The notes beneath the pieces are model-generated. The model searched no databases and had not been told where the DNA came from. It saw only the letters and a list, made by a program, of their open reading frames with translations. Positions 41,339 through 50,363 of a stretch of DNA of 51,447 nucleotides are shown here, in pieces. How positions within the stretch are numbered: position 1 is the stretch's first letter; each line of letters starts with the position of its first letter. The translations under genes were made by a program, and so were the position numbers. Source of the DNA: Methanobacterium sp. (lineage in GTDB: Archaea; Methanobacteriota; Methanobacteria; Methanobacteriales; Methanobacteriaceae); assembly GCA_020855015.1 (NCBI GenBank), contig JAHKLP010000022.1, forward strand, positions 1 through 51,447, written 5' to 3'.

Positions 41339-42337
41339 TCACTCCCACAATGGCAGCCCATACTTTTTCCGATGCGAATTATCTAAAAAAAGGTAAGAAT
41401 AATCAGTACCATCTTGAAAATATACGAGTAAATGGCCAGAATAAGTACCAAAACTTATTTCGTCAAAAATTACATGATCCAAAGAGCTGGTAGCAACTTC
41501 AGAGGAATTATTTGAAGTTAGATTAACAGATGGTGCAGGCAAGATGAACGTTTCCATACCATAATGTGGGCAGACACCATGCCCCTCCAGTCTACAAAAA
41601 AAACATGCACCATCATTACTTTCATGATAAAAACCATTATCGATACAATTTTTTAAATTTACAAAATTATGAGTACTCCCATGAAGTTCGTATGGACTAT
41701 ATGGGCATTTTTTTATAAATAATGGAGATGTGGCATTTTCATAAGCCTGTGAATTGTTTAACCCTCTTGATTTCAGATATTTGGATAAACTAGAACCATA
41801 TAATGTTTTATTTTTCCCAATAGTTACACCACCATATTCTTTGCACTTTAAAAAGGGTAATGGATCCATAATGGGAAACGACTCATTGATAAGAGATATG
41901 TTCTGACTTAGATTCACCATATGTTTAATTTCGCCTTTTTGCACGTTTATTGTTGATTTGATTTCTATCTGAAATGGATCTTGACTATTATCCACACATA
42001 ATACGTCACAATGAGCTCTTATTCCATCCGGATCATATCTTAAACACCAAATATCCATTCTATTTTGTATTTCATCTTTAATTTCGTTTCTACTGTTCGA
42101 TAATGGATTTCCAGATTCAATAACCTCTTCTGATTTATGTTTTAACACTTCCCTACCTGTCTGGGGTAACTGTGTTTCCAAATCTTTAGCCACACCCAGA
42201 ACATCATCCGATGTTAGAATTGATTCATGATTACCCGTTTGGCTAACTGACATGTTAATTAATATAATTACGAGTAAAAAAGCAGGTATGATAAGTAAAA
42301 ATGAAGTTAAACTAAGTACATAGCCTTTATCATTCAT
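41339..42337 (-). CDS. Pilin-like surface protein, cysteine-rich
   Basis: 332 residues. MNDKGYVLSLTSFLLIIPAFLLVIILINMSVSQTG is a short leader with a hydrophobic helix, as in archaeal minor pilin-like proteins, again lacking the canonical class III site. The outer domain has about 11 cysteines, several in close pairs (HCDVLC, CFFC), many N-x-S/T sites and a central long loop. An AAGGCAAG site precedes the ATG. First gene of the pair. Confidence 0.75.
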   Translation of the reverse strand: MNDKGYVLSLTSFLLIIPAFLLVIILINMSVSQTGNHESILTSDDVLGVAKDLETQLPQTGREVLKHKSEEVIESGNPLSNSRNEIKDEIQNRMDIWCLRYDPDGIRAHCDVLCVDNSQDPFQIEIKSTINVQKGEIKHMVNLSQNISLINESFPIMDPLPFLKCKEYGGVTIGKNKTLYGSSLSKYLKSRGLNNSQAYENATSPLFIKKCPYSPYELHGSTHNFVNLKNCIDNGFYHESNDGACFFCRLEGHGVCPHYGMETFILPAPSVNLTSNNSSEVATSSLDHVIFDEISFGTYSGHLLVYFQDGTDYSYLFLDNSHRKKYGLPLWE

Positions 42338-42650
42338 TTTCTTGCCTTATTATGTTATACTAGGGATCAGAATAATTAATATTAATTATAATAATTTTAT
42401 TAATTAATAAATATAATTAAATATGTAATACAATATAAAGTTATTTCTAAAACAAAAATATAATTAACCTGATAAGAATTCCAGGAGTTAATGAAGCAAA
42501 ATATTTTCATCAATCACTAGCCAATCGTAAAACATATAAAAACATCATGATTATATAAGGCATAATACGAATTATAATCCAAAATCCCATATACTAAATT
42601 TATATTTTTGAAAATCACCAAAACTTAATCAAATCTTAGCGAGGTTTAAT
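42338..42650. other. AT-rich spacer between pilin-like pair and DUF35 gene
   Basis: A divergent 313-bp region made largely of AATTAAT-type low-complexity sequence. It must contain both promoters. No RNA fold or short ORF with a ribosome binding site was seen. Confidence 0.35.
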
Positions 42651-43049
42651 ATGAAAGATATCGTAAGAGGATGGCGTCACATTCCACAACGCTACAATCT
42701 CATTGGATCAAAGTGTTTACAATGTGGAGAAGTTTTTTTCCCCATGAGAGTCATCTGCCCGAAATGCAGGAGAAAAGGCAAATTAGAAGATATTAAATTT
42801 AGTGGAAATGGAATAATCCATAGTTATTCCATTATACACACCCCAACAGATGAATTTAAGAACATATCCCCCTATGCCGTAGCAATAATCGAATTGGAAG
42901 AAGGTGCAAAAATTACCAGCCAAATTGTGGACTGTGACACTGAAAATATTGAAATAGGTCAAGAAGTAGAGTTAGTATTCAGAAGAATTAGAGCAGAAGG
43001 CGATGAAGGAGTCATTTCGTATGGTTACAAATTTAAACTCAAACAGTAA
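42651..43049 (+). CDS. DUF35 zinc-ribbon and OB-fold protein
   Basis: 132 residues. An N-terminal rubredoxin-like zinc ribbon (SKCLQCGEVFFPMRVICPKCRRKG, residues 22-45) and an OB-fold (GIIHSYSIIHTPTDEFKNISPYAVAIIELEEGAKITSQIVDCD). In archaea DUF35 proteins bridge thiolase and HMG-CoA synthase at the start of the mevalonate pathway, usually in one operon. Here those enzymes are not adjacent, so the partner is uncertain. Its end overlaps the region before cfbA. Confidence 0.9.
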   Translation: MKDIVRGWRHIPQRYNLIGSKCLQCGEVFFPMRVICPKCRRKGKLEDIKFSGNGIIHSYSIIHTPTDEFKNISPYAVAIIELEEGAKITSQIVDCDTENIEIGQEVELVFRRIRAEGDEGVISYGYKFKLKQ

Positions 43050-43476
43050 AGTAGGCGTATTGTTAGTGGGTCACGGAAGCAGATTACCCTATGGTAAAGA
43101 TGTTCTCAGCCAGTTAGCTAATATTTACAAAGAACAAGCTGAATATCCTGTGGAAATCGGGTTTATGAACATGAACAAACCCTCCATCCCAGCATCAATC
43201 AATAAATTAGCTGAAATGGGTGTTGAAAAAATTGTGGTCACCCCAGTATTTCTAGCTCCTGGAGTACACACCAGACAAGACATTCCCCGTATTCTGGGAT
43301 TGAATAATGGAGATGAAACTCATGAACACAATCATGACCACCATCATGGTCACAGTCATGAGCATGATGAAGATGAGGAAATAAATTTCCAGGGAGAGAT
43401 TGTTTACACAGACCCTCTGGGTGCAGATCCCAAAATCGCTGACATAATAAAAGATAGGGTGAACAATGCCCTTTAA
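43021..43476 (+). CDS. cfbA: Sirohydrochlorin nickel/cobalt chelatase CfbA (CbiX small)
   Basis: 151 residues from ATG at 43021, nine bases after AAGGAG; an earlier ATG at 43003 contains that site and is less likely. Active-site histidines: VGHGSR (His18) and GVHTRQDIP (His83). Residues 101-115 are a His-rich insertion with nine histidines among Glu, Asp and Asn, as known in some CbiX-small enzymes. It inserts nickel into sirohydrochlorin, the first step to coenzyme F430, and can load cobalt for cobamide. The gene overlaps the DUF35 gene by 29 bp. Confidence 0.95.
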   Translation: MVTNLNSNSKVGVLLVGHGSRLPYGKDVLSQLANIYKEQAEYPVEIGFMNMNKPSIPASINKLAEMGVEKIVVTPVFLAPGVHTRQDIPRILGLNNGDETHEHNHDHHHGHSHEHDEDEEINFQGEIVYTDPLGADPKIADIIKDRVNNAL

Positions 43477-43481
43477 CTATA

Positions 43482-44546
43482 ATGTCTCCTAAAAAATCAA
43501 AACACCATGATAAACCCATAATATCTGATATTGGTGAAAAAAAACTTATTAAGCGACTCCTTGCAAGGAGTCGTGCCCTTCAACCTAATTCTCCTTTTTT
43601 TGATGAGTTTTATTTTAAAAGTCTTAGCGATGACGCTGCCCTCTTGAATATGGATGATAAATACTTGGTGGTAACTTCCGATCTTTTACTTGAATCATCT
43701 CACTTTCCCACTGAAATGAGTGCATTTAATAAAGGTATGAAAGCAGTGACAGTGAATGTGAGTGATCTGGCAGCAATGGGTGCCGAACCCGTTGGTTTTG
43801 TATTATCTTTAGGATTACCTCATGATCTTCCACTTGAAGAGTTTGATGAGATCATTTGTGGAGTGTTGGAGGCTTGTCAGACCTACAAAATGGGCCTCAT
43901 GGGTGGCGACACCAACCAGGCAGGGGAACTGATTCTAAGCGGGACCTGTTTGGGAGTTGTTGATAAAAAAAAAGTATTTATGAAAGAAGGCGCGAATCCG
44001 GGTGATGTGGTGGCAGTCACCGGCCCCCTGGGTGTTGCTGCAGCGGGATTTGAATTTTTATTATCTCCCACATCTGTAAAGGAGAATCTTAAAGAGAGAA
44101 TAAAACCATCCACCATAGAAACCATCCAGAAGTACGCCCTTGAACCCCATGCACGGTTAAATGAGGGATTAATATTGGGAAGAAAAGGAGTTGTGACTTC
44201 GGCTACCGACATAACTGATGGTTTAGCCAGTGAATTAGATGAACTGATGCAATCATCCCCACATAAAGTGGGAATAACTCTTTTTGAGACCATGATCCCT
44301 CTTATTCCAGAAGTTGAAGAAATTGCATCTGTTTTGAATAAGAATCCCCTTGATTTCGCCCTTAATTATGGTGAGGATTTCGAACTCCTTTTAACCATTG
44401 GCGAAGATGCTTTTGACAAGTTAAAGGATGATTTAGGACTTATTCAGGTCGGCATAGTGACAGATTCTGGAAAGATGGAAATAGTTGATAAAGAGGGTAA
44501 AACAAATACATTAGAGAAAGTTGGTTATGAGCACTTTAAGCAATGA
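43482..44546 (+). CDS. thiL: Thiamine-monophosphate kinase-like AIR synthase-fold protein
   Basis: 354 residues with a PurM/ThiL fold. Visible: SDDAALLNMDDKYLVVTSDLLLESSHFPTE, VNVSDLAAMGAEPVGFVLSLGLP (metal and ATP site), GGDTNQAGELILSGTCLGVV, ATDITDGLASELDELMQSS and NYGEDFELLLTIGED. ThiL phosphorylates thiamine monophosphate with ATP to thiamine diphosphate. A related selenide- or hydrogenase-type (HypE-like) role is less fitting, as the tail lacks the HypE cysteine. It lies 5 bp after cfbA. Confidence 0.92.
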   Translation: MSPKKSKHHDKPIISDIGEKKLIKRLLARSRALQPNSPFFDEFYFKSLSDDAALLNMDDKYLVVTSDLLLESSHFPTEMSAFNKGMKAVTVNVSDLAAMGAEPVGFVLSLGLPHDLPLEEFDEIICGVLEACQTYKMGLMGGDTNQAGELILSGTCLGVVDKKKVFMKEGANPGDVVAVTGPLGVAAAGFEFLLSPTSVKENLKERIKPSTIETIQKYALEPHARLNEGLILGRKGVVTSATDITDGLASELDELMQSSPHKVGITLFETMIPLIPEVEEIASVLNKNPLDFALNYGEDFELLLTIGEDAFDKLKDDLGLIQVGIVTDSGKMEIVDKEGKTNTLEKVGYEHFKQ

Positions 44547-44627
44547 TGATCCGTTAGATAGTTACAATTGTCTGATTTTGATCTTGAGATCTACAATTGT
44601 TTTCTGAAGAGGACGGAGGTTTTTAAC

Positions 44628-45632
44628 TTGAAAAAGGAAGCTATGCTTTATGAAAAGATTGATGGTGCATTGAACTGTCATGTATGTAATCATAAATGTA
44701 TTATATCCAATGGTAAAACTGGTTTTTGCAAAATGCGGCAGAATGATAATGGAATTTTGTACAGTAAGAACTATGCCTCTGCTTCCTCCATTGCTGTAGA
44801 CCCAATAGAAAAAAAACCTCTATTCCATTTCTATCCTGGCAGCCTTTCATTCAGCCTGGGAAGTGTTGGATGTAATTTTAAGTGCCCGTATTGTCAAAAC
44901 TGGGCAATATCACAGACTTATATGGATGAAATAGGCATTAGGAACATTCTTCCAGATAAATCAATTAAATTAGCCCAGGAAAACCTCTGCCAGTCCATTT
45001 CATGGACCTACAATGAACCTACCATGTGGTTTGAATATACTTATGATTCAGCTAAACTGGCTCAGAAAAAGGATTTAAAGACCGTATATGTAACCAATGG
45101 TTATATGAGTGATGAAGCTCTGAATCTCATTTCCCCATATCTGGATGCGGCCAATGTGGATCTTAAGAGTATGTCTGATCAGTTTTATCAAAAACTGTGT
45201 CAGGCCCGAGTAGAACCAGTCCTGGAAAACATCCGTGCCATGCATGAAAAAGACATCCATATCGAAATAACCAATCTGGTGATACCCGGACATAATGATT
45301 CAGAGGAAGACTTTAAATCTCTGGTGGATTTTGTGGCTGATGTGGGTGTGGAGATTCCATTACATTTCACACGATTTTATCCTCATTACAAAATGAACAA
45401 TCTGACAGCTACCCCCTTGGAAACCCTTGAAAAAGCACAGCAAATGGCAACAGAAGCCGGAATTAAGTATGTTTATGTGGGAAACGTGCCGGGCAGTGAT
45501 GGGGAGAACACTAAGTGTCCAGAATGCAGTAAACTACTCATAGAAAGAGATGGGTTTCGCATAATATCAAACAAACTTAAAAAAGATAAAAAATGCCCTG
45601 AATGTGGGGCGAAGATCGATCTTGTGGTTTAA
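44628..45632 (+). CDS. amrS: AmmeMemoRadiSam system radical SAM enzyme AmrS
   Basis: 334 residues from TTG at 44628, seven bases after GGAGGT; an upstream TTG at 44568 has no such site. The radical SAM cluster motif CNFKCPYC lies near residue 81 (GCNFKCPYCQNW), with an N-terminal CHVCNHKC zinc-like group and a C-terminal CPEC...CPEC zinc site. AmrS is fixed in the AMMECR1-Memo-AmrS set, whose reaction is unsolved. The partners AMMECR1 and Memo are not in this window. Confidence 0.93.
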   Translation: MKKEAMLYEKIDGALNCHVCNHKCIISNGKTGFCKMRQNDNGILYSKNYASASSIAVDPIEKKPLFHFYPGSLSFSLGSVGCNFKCPYCQNWAISQTYMDEIGIRNILPDKSIKLAQENLCQSISWTYNEPTMWFEYTYDSAKLAQKKDLKTVYVTNGYMSDEALNLISPYLDAANVDLKSMSDQFYQKLCQARVEPVLENIRAMHEKDIHIEITNLVIPGHNDSEEDFKSLVDFVADVGVEIPLHFTRFYPHYKMNNLTATPLETLEKAQQMATEAGIKYVYVGNVPGSDGENTKCPECSKLLIERDGFRIISNKLKKDKKCPECGAKIDLVV

Positions 45633-45696
45633 ACTTTTTAATAATAGTGGCATTTTTTCCGGATGGAAGTAGGGTTCAATAGATACCCATTAATAC

Positions 45697-46980
45697 CTAA
45701 TCTGAAAAACTAACCCTCTCAAATTTATCTAATTTATTTAAAGGCTTAGTAGCATCCACTCCCACCTTGGTAGTTGTGCCATCTGGTTTTGCGCAAGGGT
45801 CCAGGGATGATCCGCGGGCCCCAGGAACTATTAAAATGTCTTCATCACCCTTAACCCGGGTAGCAATTGCATATTCCACATCCTCAGCATCAAAAATGTC
45901 AATGTCTTCATCTACAACCACACAATGTTTAAGTGAAGGGTGAGCTGCCAGTGCAGCCATCATAACGTTTTTACCATCACCCTGGGTCTGTTTTTGGATT
46001 GAAATTGCAGCGTGGAGCCAGCAGCATCCACCCTCAGTGAGGGCTACATTTTGGACTGTGGGTACTGTGTTTTGAACTGCATTGAATATTCTGGGTTCCT
46101 GTGGAAGGCCCTGTAAGAGTTTGTGTTCGAAACCAGCAGGCATTATGGCATGATATATCGAATCTTCTTTGTAGTGCATTTTGTCTAGTTCAATAACCGG
46201 TTCCTGACGTACCACGTCATAAGTGTCTGTTAAATCGACAAAAGGACCTTCATCGGCTCTTTCATGAGGCAACATCCTCCCCTCAAGGAGTATTTCACAC
46301 TCTGGAACTTCAATATCAACATTTTCACATTTTATCAGTTTCATTTTCCCCTGATGGATGTTGTTGGCCACTTCCAGTTCATCCACATTTATAGGTACGG
46401 AAGTAGTGGTGGCCAGTAGGGTGGCGGGGTGCATTCCTATTGCTATGGCTAGTTCCAGAGGTTCATCAAGTTGTTCCGCTCTTTGATGGTAGGTATATAG
46501 ATGGCGAGGCACTATGCGGGCTGTGAGCCTATCTTTTCCAAGTTGGAGCATGCGGTGAATGGATGCATTGCGTACTCCAGTTTCAGGATCCTTGGCAATT
46601 ATCACACCTGAAGTGATATATGGGCCTCCGTCACGCTGGTAATAAGTTAGTATGGGGAGTTTAGCGAGATCGGCCCGTTTTGAAATATTAAAACTGTCTT
46701 GAACCTCCTTATAATCATTTATTGGGACGGGATTGTTGGTTGCATCCATTATTTTCTTAGTTATTCCAGCCACATCTGTTTTTAAAGCATTGGCAATCTT
46801 TTCACGGGTGTTGCATATTCCTGATATGACTTTCATGTCAGATTCTTTAATGTTGTCCAGGAGGATGATATCCTTTGGATATTTTCTTAGAATTCCTGCG
46901 GCTTCCAGGTTGGTTGAAACCTTATCATTAATTTCTATGAAATTAAAATCATCCCTAATAGTTTTTAAGAAGTTTTGCAC
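45697..46980 (-). CDS. UbiD-family prenylated-FMN decarboxylase
   Basis: 427 residues. UbiD fold segments are seen: YYQRDGGPYITSGVIIAKDPETGVRNASIHRMLQLGKDRLTARIVPRHL, AIAIGMHPATLLATTTSVP, EILLEGRMLPHERADEGPFVDLTDTYDVVRQEP and a C-terminal KHCVVVDEDIDIFDAEDVEYAIATRV. The E-x(n)-R-x(n)-E catalytic set is plausibly present. In archaea this branch is proposed to be trans-anhydromevalonate 5-phosphate decarboxylase of the modified mevalonate pathway to isoprenoid lipids. The assignment to that step is from family knowledge, not proven here. Confidence 0.88.
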   Translation of the reverse strand: MQNFLKTIRDDFNFIEINDKVSTNLEAAGILRKYPKDIILLDNIKESDMKVISGICNTREKIANALKTDVAGITKKIMDATNNPVPINDYKEVQDSFNISKRADLAKLPILTYYQRDGGPYITSGVIIAKDPETGVRNASIHRMLQLGKDRLTARIVPRHLYTYHQRAEQLDEPLELAIAIGMHPATLLATTTSVPINVDELEVANNIHQGKMKLIKCENVDIEVPECEILLEGRMLPHERADEGPFVDLTDTYDVVRQEPVIELDKMHYKEDSIYHAIMPAGFEHKLLQGLPQEPRIFNAVQNTVPTVQNVALTEGGCCWLHAAISIQKQTQGDGKNVMMAALAAHPSLKHCVVVDEDIDIFDAEDVEYAIATRVKGDEDILIVPGARGSSLDPCAKPDGTTTKVGVDATKPLNKLDKFERVSFSD

Positions 46981-47282
46981 AAAATCACCACTGATTCATT
47001 TGATGTTTATAATAAACGCTGCTAATAATACTAGTATTGATTAAACCCCATATTATTCCCAGCACTTCAGAATTGGTTAAAGAGAACATGTTTCATTATT
47101 TATTTTATCCTTTTCTTTCATTATTCTTCACATATTATTATTTGGCTTATTTTATGAATATATTTAATGCATAACTTTTTGAGTATGTTTTGCCATTTTT
47201 AAAGAAAAAGAAAGGTATTAATTTTATAGTAATGTAATCAAAGAGGTAATAATAAAAATTAATGAATATATTAATAATAAAT
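46981..47282. other. AT-rich spacer, nothing recognised
   Basis: 302 bp between purE and the UbiD-family gene, both minus strand. Only T-rich and A-rich runs are seen, with TATA-like elements for the downstream purE. No hairpin or short ORF with ribosome binding site stands out. Confidence 0.3.
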
Positions 47283-48353
47283 CTATCTTTTACAATTTAT
47301 ATTACCCTTAAACTTCATAAGATCTTTTTTTATGTGTGTATCATCGATACTCAACATTTCAGCGGCGAGAATAGCTGCATTTCCCCCTGAATCTATGCCG
47401 GTAGTTGCCACCGGCACTCCTGGAGGCATATTAACCATTGAGAGAAGTGCATCCAATCCATCCATTCTAATTGCGCAGGGCACTCCTATGACTGGTTTTT
47501 CTGTGTAAGCAACCACAGCTCCAGTTACATGGGCAGAAAGCCCTGATATTGCAATGAATAGTTTGGCATCTTTGTTCCTTTTGAGAAAATTCTCAAATTT
47601 ATCTGGAGATCTGACTGGTGATATCACTGTGGAGTCATAGGGAATTTTCAATTTGTCAAGAAACATTGTGGTTTTCTTGGCCACCTTGATATCACTGTAA
47701 CTTCCTGAAATAACAGCTATTTGTGGCGGGTGGGGATTTTCTACAGTTTCGCCCGGATGCGTTGAGATTGATTCTACATCTGCTGAATTTACATTTAGGA
47801 TTTCGTCAGTTAGCGATATTTTTTCACCTTCTGATTCATGTTTGTTCCGGGAATAATATTCTCCTTTTATCTCAGGAAAGAGAGTTTCCTCATCTTCAGC
47901 AATTTTAGAGTAAAAATCATTCCTAAACCGTGATAGTCTTTCCCTTATATTGACATTTTGGATCCCTATAATCTGAGCAGCGAGTATTGCAGCATTATCA
48001 CCACGATCGATTCCTACTGTCGCTACAGGGGCACCTAATGGCATCTGAACTGAGGCAAAAAGTGCGTCTAAGCCAGCAACTTTTACGTCTACCGGCACCC
48101 CAATCACAGGTTTATGAGTAATTCCTGCTATAATGCCTGGAAGATGGGCTGATAGTCCTGCTATGCCAATAAAAACATCAACACCACTTTTGGTTGAACT
48201 GGAAACTATCCTTTTGACTTTTTCATGGGTTCGGTGAGCGGATGCTACGCGCAAATCATAATATATTCCTAATTCTTCCAATATTGCGATGGCTTTTTCG
48301 GCAATTTTAAAATCGGATGCACTCCCCAGTATGATCATAACCTTTGTTTCCAT
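47283..48353 (-). CDS. purE: Tandem double-domain PurE (AIR carboxylase)
   Basis: 356 residues from ATG at 48353 (GAGGT upstream). Two PurE domains are fused. Domain 1 (about residues 3-140) has GSASDFKIAEKAI and VASAHRTH, with the catalytic His40. Domain 2 (about 210-350) has SGSYSDIKVAKK but SPVRSP in place of SAHR, so its catalytic His is Val247. Both keep GLSAH and GVPV/GVPC segments. PurE converts AIR and CO2 (or N5-CAIR) to CAIR in purine synthesis. The duplicated form is known in Methanobacteriales. Confidence 0.95.
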   Translation of the reverse strand: METKVMIILGSASDFKIAEKAIAILEELGIYYDLRVASAHRTHEKVKRIVSSSTKSGVDVFIGIAGLSAHLPGIIAGITHKPVIGVPVDVKVAGLDALFASVQMPLGAPVATVGIDRGDNAAILAAQIIGIQNVNIRERLSRFRNDFYSKIAEDEETLFPEIKGEYYSRNKHESEGEKISLTDEILNVNSADVESISTHPGETVENPHPPQIAVISGSYSDIKVAKKTTMFLDKLKIPYDSTVISPVRSPDKFENFLKRNKDAKLFIAISGLSAHVTGAVVAYTEKPVIGVPCAIRMDGLDALLSMVNMPPGVPVATTGIDSGGNAAILAAEMLSIDDTHIKKDLMKFKGNINCKR

Positions 48354-48559
48354 TCTAAACCTCTTTATTGAGTATCGTAAATAATTAAAATCTGATAATT
48401 TAATCTGGCTGGAAACCATTATTCATAAAAATTTATGCTTAAAACGGATAATATACTTTTGTAAATTGACCATTTTTAAAGGAAACAACATTTTCTATAA
48501 AATCTTATATAAGTCATTATAGTATAACATGTAAGTTAAGAATTAGAGGTGTAATTTAA

Positions 48560-50284
48560 GTGTCTTGGATTATTCTATTGTTTATCCTGATCATCGCTTC
48601 TGTTAAAACGATGAATTCAAAAAAACCCATGAGCGTATCGGTCATAATACCTGCCTACAATGAAGAGAAAACTGTGGCTAACGTGATAAAAACAGTTAAA
48701 TCACTCAATTATATTGATGAAATCATTGTAGTAAATGATGGCTCAGCAGATGCCACTGAACAAAATGCCATAGAGGCAGGAGCAACTGTGTTGAGTCACA
48801 CTAAAAATCGGGGAAAAGGTGCTGCCATCAAAACTGGTTTCAAAAACTCCAAGGGAGATATTGTGCTGTTTTTAGATGCTGACCTACAAGAATTAGTTCC
48901 CAAACAAGTAGATAAAATGATCAAGCCCATCCTGAATGGAGAAGCAGACGTAATTAAGACAAAATTCAAAAGAGAAGCCGGTAGAGTAACTGAATTGACA
49001 GCAAAACCTCTTTTAAACTTTTTTTTCCCAGAAATCAAATTTGAACAACCTCTCAGTGGCCAGTTCGCTGCAAAAAGATCCTTCCTGAAAAATATAGAAC
49101 TGGAAGATGATTACGGTGTAGATGTGGGAATAGTGCTGGACGCAGATGTAATGGGAGTGCGGGTTAAAGAGGTAGATATTGGAAATATAAGCCATACTAT
49201 GTCCTCACTCTATGAACTTAACATCGTAGCTACTGAAGTGGTGCGAACCATTGTGGACCGGGCTAACAGTTATGGCAGAATTACCATGATCGACTCCTTG
49301 GGAAAATCAATACGAATGGGAGTTTTAGGTCTTTCATTAACCACATTAGGATTTTTCTTTGTTTTTTTCATCAGAATTCGTCCGTCATATGTAGCTCTAT
49401 ATCTAGGATTAGCCATTATTATTATTGGAATTATAATCGCCATTTATTATGTGATCAAGATAATTAGATCATCCATAAAGACGATTTTAAGGCCTGATTC
49501 TAAGTCTCGTAACCTCAAATCATTTTTTTATATGCATTCTCCCCTGATTGTTTCGGCGTTGATCATGTTCGCAGTCCTGTTTACCATGTTAGGGTCAGTA
49601 CATGTGGATGAGGGAAAAATATCAATTGAACCTGCCGCACGGAATGTAATATTTTGGAAACAACCAGTTGAAAACCAGACTTTTGACATTAGAGGACCCT
49701 ACACGGTGGACAGTGCTATAGAAAACGAGAGTTCAATGATCCGAATGCCTGAGGATGCTCTGAAAACGCTCGGATTGAATTATGGAGACAATATCATAAT
49801 AAATAAGCAGGGGTATAATCTTAATCAGACAATTCCAGGAGAAGAAAGTATATTGAGGATACCTTATAATGCCAGGAATAGTCTGGGGTTGAATGTGCGT
49901 GATGTTATAAGTGATTCGGAGCTGCGGAATTTCTTTAAAAATCTTTACGCTGAGAAAAAACTTTCCCTAAGTACATCGAACATAACCGTCACTGAGGGAA
50001 TGATAATAAAAAATACTGCCGATGATGCTAAGACCATTAACCTATATCTTAATAACAAAAAAATTGGCAGCACGACGGGTGTATTGAAAGAAGGAATATA
50101 CAGGATCTATTTAGATGGTTATCTGTATAAAACAATTTATATTGATAAAGACAGCCGTCAGGATACCTTTCTGGTAACAAAGGGAAAAAATGTGGTTAAA
50201 ATTGAAGTTGCAGGAAACACCAAATCAAATAATATGTTCCCTACTTCAGATCAGGGCATATTATTTTATTTCAACTTCTCCTGA
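48560..50284 (+). CDS. Membrane family 2 glycosyltransferase with C-terminal outer domain
   Basis: 574 residues, GTG start after AGAGGTGT. Residues 1-18 form a transmembrane segment. Residues 25-235 are a GT2 catalytic domain (SVIIPAYNEEKTVANVIK, IIVVNDGSADAT, GKGAAIKTGFKNSKGDIVLFLDADLQ with DxD-like Asp, and an acceptor part). Two TM helices follow (about 257-300) and a third (about 330-345), then about 220 residues predicted outside. Such enzymes move sugars onto lipid carriers for N-glycan or surface polysaccharide. The large outer C-terminus is unlike plain dolichol-phosphate mannosyltransferases. Confidence 0.88.
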   Translation: MSWIILLFILIIASVKTMNSKKPMSVSVIIPAYNEEKTVANVIKTVKSLNYIDEIIVVNDGSADATEQNAIEAGATVLSHTKNRGKGAAIKTGFKNSKGDIVLFLDADLQELVPKQVDKMIKPILNGEADVIKTKFKREAGRVTELTAKPLLNFFFPEIKFEQPLSGQFAAKRSFLKNIELEDDYGVDVGIVLDADVMGVRVKEVDIGNISHTMSSLYELNIVATEVVRTIVDRANSYGRITMIDSLGKSIRMGVLGLSLTTLGFFFVFFIRIRPSYVALYLGLAIIIIGIIIAIYYVIKIIRSSIKTILRPDSKSRNLKSFFYMHSPLIVSALIMFAVLFTMLGSVHVDEGKISIEPAARNVIFWKQPVENQTFDIRGPYTVDSAIENESSMIRMPEDALKTLGLNYGDNIIINKQGYNLNQTIPGEESILRIPYNARNSLGLNVRDVISDSELRNFFKNLYAEKKLSLSTSNITVTEGMIIKNTADDAKTINLYLNNKKIGSTTGVLKEGIYRIYLDGYLYKTIYIDKDSRQDTFLVTKGKNVVKIEVAGNTKSNNMFPTSDQGILFYFNFS

Positions 50285-50363
50285 AAAATATCTTTTTAAT
50301 TCACAATTAGGGGAGAATCTATATGTCTGGTAATCTTTTTTAAAGAGATTCAAAATAGATCAA

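Noticed and set aside
42360..42440. Origin-like AT-rich low-complexity block
   Set aside because: No origin recognition box repeats and no cdc6 gene nearby; composition alone is insufficient.
43238..43519. 93-codon minus-strand frame with many His and Asp opposite cfbA
   Set aside because: It is the reverse reading of the His-rich cfbA insertion; no start signal.
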